Origin: Pseudobdellovibrio sp.
Lineage (GTDB): Bacteria; Bdellovibrionota; Bdellovibrionia; Bdellovibrionales; Bdellovibrionaceae
Assembly: GCA_023701385.1 (NCBI GenBank)
Contig: JAMPXC010000029.1
Coordinates: 1 to 39,668, forward strand
DNA length: 39,668 nt
Direction: 5' to 3'
The notes beneath the pieces were generated by a model. It saw only the letters and a list, made by a program, of their open reading frames with translations. It was not told the origin of the DNA and made no database searches. Shown one piece after another: positions 25,601 to 31,968 of this stretch. A program made the translations under genes and the position numbers. Numbering within the stretch: the stretch's first letter is position 1; each line of letters begins with the position of its first letter.

Positions 25601-27580
25601 CTGCTCACCGAGTGCCACATTGTAGTCACCCGTAGAATTACTATCTAAGGCAAATACACCAACTGCAGTGTTGTAACTACCGGTAACATTTCCTTCCATA
25701 GCGTATGTTCCCACAGCGACGTTGTTGGTTGAACCTTGATCGTAGCGCATGGCGTACGATCCTAAAGCTGTGTTCTGCATTCCCGAAGGAGATTCTTCCA
25801 TCGCATATTCACCGATCGCTACATTTTGCCAACCTGAAGAATTTAAACGTAAGGCATCGCGACCAAAAGCGGTGTTTGAAATATCATTACCTGCACCACG
25901 GCCAAGCGTTAAACCATTTACTTTCACATCACCGCTCACATCTAACAGAGCTACCGGAGCACTTGTGCCGATACCGACATAACCACTTACATAGTTAATA
26001 GTGGTGCCTGACGTCGCCCATTGTGAAGAAACAGCACCACTGGCTTGCGGCGTATAGCCTAAAGCTGTTGCGACATCACTGGCTGACAATTGCGAGCCTG
26101 ATGTTACACGGCCTTTTCCATCAACTGTGACTTTCGTGTATTGCGTACCACTTGCGATACCAACAAAACTTGGAAGACGTGCTTCATTTAAAATACCGGT
26201 TGCACTTGCTGAACCTAAATCAACACTATTTGCCGTAGCAAATGTACCTAAACTGCTTTGCAATGCTGACACTGTCGCACTGTTGGCTGGAGTATACCCT
26301 AACACTTGCGCAAGACTTGCGGCACTTGATGTAATTTTATTACTGAAATTAACATAATCAGCATTTGAAATTAAACCCGCTGTTACAGATCCTGTTGCCG
26401 ACGCAAGTGGAATATTTAATGTATGTACCCCACCCGCAGTACTAAACGCGGGGGCATTGCCCGAAGTTCCATTCGCTAAAATTTGTGTCGCCGAAGTTGA
26501 TCCATTAAATGAAGTAATTCCGGCACCGGCCACGCCAAACGCTGACCACGTTGTGCCGTTACAAAATTCCACATTACTACCGTTATAACGTAATGTTCCG
26601 GCAAGACCGGCAGCACAAGCCGATGAGTCCATACCAATTTTTACAGCACCGCTCACCTCTAATTTTGCAACCGGTGTTGTAATACCAATACCCACACTAC
26701 CGCTGTTGTAGCTGATCACCGCTCCTGAAGTTGACCATTGCGAACTGGTAATTCCAGAAACCGCCGCAGCCAAAGCACTGTATGAGGCCGACAAATCATT
26801 CACCGTTGAAGTTATCGTCGTGACCGAACTGCCCAGTGAATTCACTGTCGTAGTCACTGTTGAAAACGAAGCTATTGATGTGTACGACGTTGAAAGTGTG
26901 GCAGGATTTACCGGGGTATAACCTAGTGCTGATGTCACATCACCTGAAGTGACGGTGTACGATGCACCACCACCACCACCGGCAGCGATACACACAAAGC
27001 CTGCACCCGTGTATTGCAAGGCTTGGGATGCCGCGCATGTCGGAATAGCAGAATACTGCACAAAAGCGGTGTCAGTTTTGTTATTAAATAACGTTGAATT
27101 ATCAGAACTAGTTGCATACATCGCGTAAGGAACTGCATTGATATTCATTGCAGGCAAAGTTTGCCAACCACTTCCATCGTTAAATTGCATTACGATTTTA
27201 CGGGTGTCGTTAACCGCTGCAGTGAAAGAAGCTCCTCCACCACTTTGGCAAGCTATTGCCGGAGTCGCGTTATTAAAAACATCAGCAAATGTCGGAGTGC
27301 CCGAGGCTGGATAAATTTTTGTTCCTGTTCCTAAAGAGAATGAAACTAAACCCGCTGTGCTCGACATATTCACGGCCGAATAATCTTCGATATACAGAAC
27401 GCAATCTGCCGTGGGATTTAAAATTGTAAAACGAAAATTTACGCTTGCACTTTCTAGCGCAAGCCCATCAGGTTTAATAATTTTCGCTTGGTATGTTGTT
27501 AACCCAGGTACCGCAAACACTTTTAGCGTAAGCAAAAAAATAGGAAGTAGAACATACCATAACTTTTGGACGGTTTTCAC
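22646..27580 (-). CDS. Surface fibre protein 3 with YadA-like head and S74 chaperone
   Basis: The 1644-residue protein has a signal peptide (MKTVQKLWYVLLPIFLLTLK, cleavage near 23), the shared N-terminal domain with four cysteines, three or four ALGYTP-type linkers and about nine NVGIG repeats. A distinct block at about 565-745 holds seven or more repeats of 20-25 residues of the form G-x-x-N-x-A-x-G-x-x-A, like YadA/Hep_Hag trimeric head repeats (for example NVAIGEYAM, NTALGSYAM, NVAVGTYAM). The end is an S74 chaperone with SDMRLK (Ser1510, Lys1515), SDKEYVGISAQD and a long terminal coiled coil (about 1600-1644) expected to be released on self-cleavage. It is the first gene of the fibre locus, with a GTG start 7 nt after a FliA-type box. 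Confidence 0.85.
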   Translation of the reverse strand: MKTVQKLWYVLLPIFLLTLKVFAVPGLTTYQAKIIKPDGLALESASVNFRFTILNPTADCVLYIEDYSAVNMSSTAGLVSFSLGTGTKIYPASGTPTFADVFNNATPAIACQSGGGASFTAAVNDTRKIVMQFNDGSGWQTLPAMNINAVPYAMYATSSDNSTLFNNKTDTAFVQYSAIPTCAASQALQYTGAGFVCIAAGGGGGASYTVTSGDVTSALGYTPVNPATLSTSYTSIASFSTVTTTVNSLGSSVTTITSTVNDLSASYSALAAAVSGITSSQWSTSGAVISYNSGSVGIGITTPVAKLEVSGAVKIGMDSSACAAGLAGTLRYNGSNVEFCNGTTWSAFGVAGAGITSFNGSTSATQILANGTSGNAPAFSTAGGVHTLNIPLASATGSVTAGLISNADYVNFSNKITSSAASLAQVLGYTPANSATVSALQSSLGTFATANSVDLGSASATGILNEARLPSFVGIASGTQYTKVTVDGKGRVTSGSQLSASDVATALGYTPQASGAVSSQWATSGTTINYVSGYVGIGTSAPVALLDVSGDVKVNGLTLGRGAGNDISNTAFGRDALRLNSSGWQNVAIGEYAMEESPSGMQNTALGSYAMRYDQGSTNNVAVGTYAMEGNVTGSYNTAVGVFALDSNSTGDYNVALGEQALLSNSSGSENVGVGTHVGVFNQTGSGNVLLGRSAGRGVSGLSNYQNSTVVGYMAGNALRTAGSNNILLGYKAGDQISTGANNIVIGHDIDTPTAASSNFLTIGNLIFATGLNASGTALSTGNVGIGTTTPAAKLHLAAGTPSTAPFKFTSGTLLTSPQSGTMEYDGANFYVTDGSGQRRAISTGSSSGTVDNASNINSTGNIVMNPNGGANSVIVSSTVASTSSNTGALVVNGGLGIAGNIYSSGNIVTSSNIQGVSVTATSGMISPYIAGSVNSAGNLTLDSTTHATKGNILLAPNGGKVGIGTSAPVGHLSVESSGATGIQIKKTAAAAIDTFNMINDMDATGYFWLAKGSAATTAPANANRLMGVTNEGNVEIYGQAVNATDKSGVLGLKTQASADGGTKNEVSMEFYADRTDLNTPSGYIGYESGTNFDLSLKNNKAGNLFLAVSGTSNLAINSSGYVGIGTTAQSSKLQVRQVASESPFRVDKSDGTSIMSIDWAGRITMDTNVNSTVPMLTVGNGNFGGRLLVLNGKSSNTNNLFEAKHNSIDKFVVTYTGATGIGTSAPSTTLNIVSSGTGTSRGLRIEATQTNANSIFAEAQFKTDAREWRMGVGGASETTYGVPGKFYIFDSNAVAMRMAIDENGDVGIGTTNPQGALHITGSNNGVATVQGASLGLSGAYSSLELKGSASSTGGGFIDFGYPSNDFAGRIIYENSENSMSLYTSGAERFRISSLGYVGIGTSSPTVNFEVGSSAVGGGTMKLNRQNLSGVEGGELQFAAGTSGDDVFVIDNYLSGANQVLRFRSVVNSSIMNITPGGNVGIGVANPTYLLQLGSDSAGKPGTTGWTITSDMRLKDSRAPFTRGIDELLGLHTIYFTYKKNNPLGLPSDKEYVGISAQDAQKVVPESVSVDEKGFLHFTSDAVFWTAVNAIKQIYHKIIGHDALLEKHEREIASVKAESAVKDQKIRELEERLQKIEQAVEQKK

Positions 27581-27587
27581 TTGTATC

Positions 27588-27614
27588 TTATCGGAAAAAT
27601 TGATGATTTAGTTA
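27588..27614 (-). promoter_or_regulatory. FliA (sigma-28)-type promoter of fibre 3
   Basis: TAAC (27614-27611 on the minus strand), 15 nt, then TCCGATAA (27595-27588): the same arrangement as fibre 1, with the FliA consensus spacing. The GTG begins 7 nt after the box and there is no Shine-Dalgarno. Confidence 0.65.
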
Positions 27615-27619
27615 AATTA

Positions 27620-27629
27620 AGACATGTCT
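27620..27629. promoter_or_regulatory. 10-bp palindrome just upstream of the fibre 3 promoter
   Basis: AGACATGTCT is a perfect inverted repeat centred about 45 bp upstream of the predicted fibre 3 transcription start and 5 bp before its -35. That position suits an activator or repressor site. No equivalent was noticed at the other two fibre promoters. Chance remains possible. Confidence 0.3.
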
Positions 27630-27982
27630 AAGCAAGTGTTCACTGAAGAAAACAAAAGGTCAGCTTGAATTTACCATACAAAAGTTAAGCATATCTTTCT
27701 CATTTTAAGGCGATAATGCAGGCACCACTCCCCAGTTTAGGGGAGTTGAAAGCTAAATGAAAACAAAAAAAACTTTTCTACATCATGTGTTTTCCTCTTA
27801 GCCTTAAGACTAAAGTAAGAAAAAAGCAGCAACTTCGAGTCAAGGCACAGTCTTATGTAACTAAATTGCTTTTAAGGTTTATGGCTACTGTTCGAACGAT
27901 TAGAAAACATTATTTTTCATAATGATTTAATAACGTAAGTTTACCGATGTTAACAATAAACAAACCCCTCTGTTTCCCAATA

Positions 27983-28010
27983 TTGACAAGGGTTTGCGAG
28001 ATTATATTAT
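27983..28010 (+). promoter_or_regulatory. Sigma-70-like promoter of the TIGR02147 gene
   Basis: A perfect TTGACA (27983-27988) is followed after 16 bp by TATTAT (28005-28010). The ATG lies 9 nt after the -10, so the predicted transcription start (about 28017) is within 3 nt of the start codon. No Shine-Dalgarno is present, which points to a leaderless mRNA. Confidence 0.6.
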
Positions 28011-28019
28011 GCCTCAACT

Positions 28020-28838
28020 ATGACAAATATTTTTCATTATGACGATTACCGTATGTATGTTCGAGACGCGATTGCCAAAAAGCAAACCGATAGCGTTCGC
28101 AAACTATCGCTTAGATCTATCGCATATAAAATGGATTTATCACCGGCGTACCTGTCGACAGTGATGAATAAGAAAAAACATTTATCTGTAGACACAGCTC
28201 TTAAGGTTGCTGAATGGCTTGATCTGACAGCCACAGAGACCGAGTACCTGACAGGAATGATTCAAGTCACCCATGAAACTGACAATTTAAAAATCGGTAA
28301 GATTCAAAAAAGACTAGATGGCTTAGCCCATTCTCATCGCCGTAAAAAAGTTGACGCACCAAACTTCGACAAAATTTTAGATTTAAACCACATTTCAACC
28401 TTAGTGTTGATGTCTGGTGCTCATTCAAATGTGAATGCATCTGACTTAACTAAAATTTTAGATTTACCTTTAACTGAGGCCGAAAAAATTCTTTCAAGCT
28501 TAGCCCAACATGGTCTTATTAAACTGGTTGATCACAAATATGTTCGTAGCGAAAACTGCTCTCACCTTTTACAATCAGCAGCTCCCAGTGCCGCGATTCG
28601 CACGTTCTACAAACAAATGTTGGACCGTTCAAAATGGGCGATCGACAATCTTCCAATGCAGGACCGCATTGTTGGAACTGAAACCATTATTCTAGATGCC
28701 TCACAAGTGACGGAAGCTGAAAGCATTATCGAAGAATGTTTCAACCGCATCACGGCGTTATCGCAGGAAGCAAAATTTAAAAATAATGTTTATGTTTTAG
28801 GAATCCAACTTTGCAAATTAACTTCAGGAAACTTATGA
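28020..28838 (+). CDS. TIGR02147/DUF4423-family regulator
   Basis: The 272-residue protein begins with FHYDDYRMYVRDAIAKKQ, the opening typical of TIGR02147 proteins, which fixes the start. A helix-turn-helix follows at about 28-65 (SLRSIAYKMDLSPAYLSTVM, then VDTALKVAEWLDL). The C-terminal half holds a winged-helix-like segment (about 130-180) and the DUF4423 region. The family is strongly expanded in Bdellovibrio-like bacteria and Fibrobacteres; members are thought to be transcription regulators, but few have been studied. It is divergent from the fibre locus and its stop overlaps the start of the following secreted-protein gene as ATGA. It may regulate that partner, the fibres or both; this is inference. 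Confidence 0.88.
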   Translation: MTNIFHYDDYRMYVRDAIAKKQTDSVRKLSLRSIAYKMDLSPAYLSTVMNKKKHLSVDTALKVAEWLDLTATETEYLTGMIQVTHETDNLKIGKIQKRLDGLAHSHRRKKVDAPNFDKILDLNHISTLVLMSGAHSNVNASDLTKILDLPLTEAEKILSSLAQHGLIKLVDHKYVRSENCSHLLQSAAPSAAIRTFYKQMLDRSKWAIDNLPMQDRIVGTETIILDASQVTEAESIIEECFNRITALSQEAKFKNNVYVLGIQLCKLTSGNL

Positions 28839-29635
28839 AAAAGTTAGCTTTTTTATTTATCGCTTTATTAACAACTCAGGTTTTTGCTTCAGGATCGTTC
28901 GGCGTCCGTGGTGGTGGTAATACTTGTGTTGAACACTTTATTAATTACGGCAAAGTTATTTACGGCAACGTGAATAACTTAGATTACGACAAAGAAAAGT
29001 TTTTAGATAAAGTCAGAACCGCTGAAATCGTTGAAGTGCAAACTGAAATGGTTTTATGGGAAGGTAACCAATACATCGCGATGAACGAACCATCAGCGAA
29101 CCGTATTTATTTATCACAAAAATGGTGTCGTGAATCACGCCTTCCATTTCAAAATAACAAAACAGCCCTTATCGCTTTTCATGAAATTTTAGGATTAAGT
29201 GAACCAGGCCGTGATAAAAATTATGAAATCAGCGGCAAGCTTTATCAAAGCAGCGATCTTTCAGAAGAAGAGTTTTACAACTTAGCTATGACTGATGGTC
29301 TTGACCGTAAAATTATCCAAAGTGACACTTACACTTACGCCCGTGCGAATGAAAATTACCCACACCGTGCGGTTTTACAATTAAGCGAAGACAATTACAT
29401 GCTAGCTGCCTCGATTGATTGTTCAACGAGTTTTGCCAAGGGGGCTGATGACAGCTATATGATGGTTCCACCTCTTATGGTGATTCTAGGCCACAAGGCT
29501 GAATATAAATTTGCGTACACGAAAACCTGCGAAGATCTTTTAGATTTTTTAAAATTTCGTAACTTTCAAAATGTGAAAGTGGCGTTTCTTGTAGGAACCA
29601 CGAGCTCAACGATTTACGAAGTAATCACAAAATAG
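28835..29635 (+). CDS. Unknown secreted protein coupled to the TIGR02147 gene
   Basis: The ATG at 28835 overlaps the regulator's stop and has an AGGA ribosome site 5 nt upstream, giving 266 residues; a TTG 24 nt earlier is less likely. A Sec signal peptide (MKKLAFLFIALLTTQVFASG, cleavage near 18) leads into FGVRGGGNTC, an opening seen in other secreted proteins of this group. An ALIAFHEILGLSEPGRD segment (about 120-136) contains His-Glu in a helix, which recalls a metal-binding HE motif but lacks the second His of HExxH. The C-terminal half is beta-rich with cysteines near 200 and 235. The pairing of a TIGR02147 regulator with a secreted protein suggests a functional module. I do not recognise the function. 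Confidence 0.75.
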   Translation: MKKLAFLFIALLTTQVFASGSFGVRGGGNTCVEHFINYGKVIYGNVNNLDYDKEKFLDKVRTAEIVEVQTEMVLWEGNQYIAMNEPSANRIYLSQKWCRESRLPFQNNKTALIAFHEILGLSEPGRDKNYEISGKLYQSSDLSEEEFYNLAMTDGLDRKIIQSDTYTYARANENYPHRAVLQLSEDNYMLAASIDCSTSFAKGADDSYMMVPPLMVILGHKAEYKFAYTKTCEDLLDFLKFRNFQNVKVAFLVGTTSSTIYEVITK

Positions 29636-29750
29636 TTTTTTTGTTTACACAAAGAAACACTTTCTTTGCATGAATGGTTAAGTTTATTTTTAAACTGCCG
29701 AAATATTAATTACATTCGAGAAAAACGTGCTTACACACGGTTCACAACCT

Positions 29751-29783
29751 AAGGCCGGTTATTAAAAATAATCGGCCTTTTTT
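29751..29783 (+). terminator. Rho-independent terminator after the secreted-protein gene
   Basis: A 13-bp stem with one G-U pair (29751-29763 with 29767-29779, loop AAA) is followed by six T on the plus strand. It lies between two convergent genes. On the minus strand the following bases are not T-rich, so it mainly serves the plus-strand pair. Confidence 0.85.
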
Positions 29784-29786
29784 ATT

Positions 29787-30794
29787 TTAACACTTATTAT
29801 CTAAAGCGCAGGATGCATCAGCGGAATCGCCGATCTCAATCTGAATTGTAACGTGGCTGATATCAAATTTTGTACACAACATTTGATTTAGATTCTTTAA
29901 AAACAGATCGCCTGGATGTTTCTGCTCTTTCATTTTAATATGCGCCGTTAAAGCCACTTCTGACGAACTGATCGACCAGATATGCAGATCATGAATCTCA
30001 GACACCTCAGGGCAAGAAAGAATTTCTTTACGCACTTTTTGTGAATCAATCGCTAAAGGAACACCACCTACTAACAATACAAAAGATTCGCGTAACAATG
30101 AAACAGCACCTTTAGTGATAAACACGACGATCAAACAGGCTACAATAGGGTCGATAATTGTCCAGCCGGTAAATTTAATACCCACACCGGCAACTACTAC
30201 ACCTAAAGAAATAAAGGCATCCATCATCAAATGAAGGTAAGCACCTTTAACATTCACATCGCTTTGATTTTTTCTAAACAGGTACGCTGAAAAGAAATTC
30301 ACGGCGATACCAAGCCCTGCCACAAGAATCATTTGATTTTCTGCAATCGGTTGTGGATTTACAAAACGTTCGTACGCTTCATATAAAATATAAAACAAAC
30401 TTAAGATCAAAGTGATCGAGTTAAAAAACGTAATCACCAACGACATTTTTTTAAAGCCGTACGTGTACTGGCCCGATGGTTTTGACTGGTTTAAACGAAA
30501 CCCCACCCAAGACAAAAGCAAAGTCACTACGTCCGAAAAATTATGAACTGCATCGGCAACTAATGATACTGACCCGGTAATAATACCCACGGTTAATTCA
30601 AAAATAACGAAGATAAAATTAAGAAGGCCACCAAAAATAAACGCTTTTGAAATATCAGATTCACTTTTGATTTCAACATGATGGTGATGGCCGTGACCGT
30701 GGTCGTGACCATGATGATCGTGTTTGTGGTCATGGCTGCACCCATGCCCATCGTGAGAATGATCATATTTTTTATCTTTTAGAAGCTTTAGCAT
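29787..30794 (-). CDS. Cation diffusion facilitator with His-rich N-terminus
   Basis: This 335-residue CDF-family exporter uses proton exchange to move Zn2+ or similar divalent metals out of the cytoplasm. Residues 12-39 contain 15 histidines. About six transmembrane helices follow. The metal site shows HxxxD in helix 2 (His84 and Asp88 in DAVHNFSD) and again in helix 5 (His188 and Asp192 in HLMMD), a pattern typical of Zn/Cd/Co CzcD-ZitB exporters. The cytoplasmic C-terminal domain has VSEIHDLHIWSISS (about 261-274), and the extreme C-terminus has two Cys. It overlaps the preceding gene by 23 bp and is the last gene of a block that includes a His-rich ABC permease, so both probably belong to metal homeostasis. 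Confidence 0.92.
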   Translation of the reverse strand: MLKLLKDKKYDHSHDGHGCSHDHKHDHHGHDHGHGHHHHVEIKSESDISKAFIFGGLLNFIFVIFELTVGIITGSVSLVADAVHNFSDVVTLLLSWVGFRLNQSKPSGQYTYGFKKMSLVITFFNSITLILSLFYILYEAYERFVNPQPIAENQMILVAGLGIAVNFFSAYLFRKNQSDVNVKGAYLHLMMDAFISLGVVVAGVGIKFTGWTIIDPIVACLIVVFITKGAVSLLRESFVLLVGGVPLAIDSQKVRKEILSCPEVSEIHDLHIWSISSSEVALTAHIKMKEQKHPGDLFLKNLNQMLCTKFDISHVTIQIEIGDSADASCALDNKC

Positions 30795-31428
30795 CGGCAG
30801 ATTCCATTTGAACAGCTAAATTTTGGTCACTTAAATAAGCCAGACCACGATCCGCACGGTCGTACAAAAAGGCATGCTTAGTGCGAATTTTCAAATTTTC
30901 TAAATTTTTTCGTACAAGTTTTTTATCTGCAAATAACGTTAAGCCTTCAATGGCCTGCGCACGCAATGCAATTTCAAATTCAACATTTGAGTGAGCCGCA
31001 AAATATTCGTCCTGCGCGAATATGTTTAACAAATTGTGGCTGGTAAAATCCTGATTCATCACCATTAACTCTAAAGCTAAAGTGCGTTCAGTGTTTTTCA
31101 TTTTCGTATTTTTTAAAATTTCGCCTAAAGCGATGATATCTGATGATTGAATCGTTTGTGAAAACTCACGCAAAAACTCTTCACTTTCTTCAGGTTCGTC
31201 AGAAATTGCACGCATACGAGTAGCAAAATTTTGAAAACGATTTAAAAAACGAGTGCGTAACTCCAAATCCGAAACTTCAGGCTGTGCACCTTCAACAGTT
31301 GCTTCGTCTGTCAGATATGGTTGATTGTTTTTAACGATATAATCTTTACGAAGTAAGTAATCGAACATGAGAAAGCCAAGTAAAGCAAAAATAAACCCGG
31401 CAAAATATAAAACTGAACGATTACGCAT
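30772..31428 (-). CDS. Membrane-anchored unknown protein
   Basis: The 218-residue protein has one N-terminal transmembrane helix (about 6-26, YFAGFIFALLGFLMFDYLL) after a short basic start, then a Glu-rich, mainly helical periplasmic or cytoplasmic part. Repeated helical segments at about 95-200 look like HEAT-type alpha-solenoid units (for example MELMVMN-type helix pairs), but I cannot assign a family. It overlaps the CDF exporter start by 23 bp, so the two are translationally linked. The start lacks a clear Shine-Dalgarno. A chaperone or assembly role for the exporter is a guess from position only. Confidence 0.6.
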   Translation of the reverse strand: MRNRSVLYFAGFIFALLGFLMFDYLLRKDYIVKNNQPYLTDEATVEGAQPEVSDLELRTRFLNRFQNFATRMRAISDEPEESEEFLREFSQTIQSSDIIALGEILKNTKMKNTERTLALELMVMNQDFTSHNLLNIFAQDEYFAAHSNVEFEIALRAQAIEGLTLFADKKLVRKNLENLKIRTKHAFLYDRADRGLAYLSDQNLAVQMESADAKASKR

Positions 31429-31467
31429 ATATTAATGCTAACGCGTAATCAGCGGGACTCAATGAAA

Positions 31468-31484
31468 TAGCGGGTTTGCCGCTA
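31468..31484 (-). terminator. Possible weak terminator after greB
   Basis: TAGCGG-CAAAC-CCGCTA on the minus strand is a perfect 6-bp GC-rich stem just past the greB stop. Only three T follow, so termination may be partial and the downstream CDF pair may still be read from the same transcript. Confidence 0.35.
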
Positions 31485-31491
31485 ATCGTTA

Positions 31492-31968
31492 TTACTCAAA
31501 CACGATATCTGTAATAACGACCATTTCGTCGCCAGCGGGCTTTTGAATCTTTACTTCATCATCAAGCTTTTTGCCGAGTAGCGCACGGGCCACTGGAGAC
31601 TTCCAAGAAATTTTGTTTTGTTTAATATCTAGTTCGTCTTCACCGACGATTTGATAGGTGTAAGTATCCCCGTCTTCGTTTTCGATAGTGACCGTCGCTC
31701 CAAAAATAACCTTATCTGACTTTAAACTTTTAGGATCAATCACTTCAGCAGCTTCAATACGCTTTTGTAAGAAGTGAAGCCTGCCGTCGATTTGGCGCAA
31801 ACGGCGCTTGCCATACTGATAATCAGCATTTTCAGAACGATCGCCGTTACTGGCGGCCCAGGCTACAACTTCAACCACCTTCGGGCGTTCAACATTTAAA
31901 AGCTCGTGATATTCAGCTTTTAATTTTTCAATACCTTTAGGCGTAATGTAATTCTTCGAATGGTCCAC
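31492..31968 (-). CDS. greB: Transcription elongation factor GreB
   Basis: The 158-residue protein is a Gre factor, which enters the RNA polymerase secondary channel and stimulates cleavage of backtracked RNA. The N-terminal coiled coil carries the acidic tip NGDRSENADYQYGKRRLRQI (about 41-60) with the catalytic Asp43 and Glu46. The KRRLRQIDGRLHFLQKRI continuation is of GreB rather than GreA type. The C-terminal FKBP-like domain (about 80-158) is complete. The GTG start shares one base with the stop of the ABC permease (TAGTG), so it is translationally coupled to a transporter, an unusual setting for greB. Confidence 0.93.
   Translation of the reverse strand: MDHSKNYITPKGIEKLKAEYHELLNVERPKVVEVVAWAASNGDRSENADYQYGKRRLRQIDGRLHFLQKRIEAAEVIDPKSLKSDKVIFGATVTIENEDGDTYTYQIVGEDELDIKQNKISWKSPVARALLGKKLDDEVKIQKPAGDEMVVITDIVFE

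Larger units (their letters stand above)
27581..28019. other. 439-bp gap between divergent fibre 3 and TIGR02147 genes
   Basis: No convincing protein gene is seen. From left to right it holds the fibre 3 FliA-type promoter, the AGACATGTCT palindrome and an isolated GC-rich hairpin, ACTCCCC-AGTTTA-GGGGAGT (27727-27746, perfect 7-bp stem), which is followed on neither strand by a T-run. After that come AT-rich sequence and the TIGR02147 promoter. The hairpin could be a regulatory RNA element or part of a small RNA; nothing shows which. Confidence 0.5.

Noticed and set aside
10864-27580. A prophage, suggested by phage-tail-like motifs (ALGYTP, NVGIG, S74)
   Set aside because: No capsid, terminase, integrase, lysis or baseplate genes are present, and all three fibres carry Sec signal peptides, which phage tail fibres do not have.
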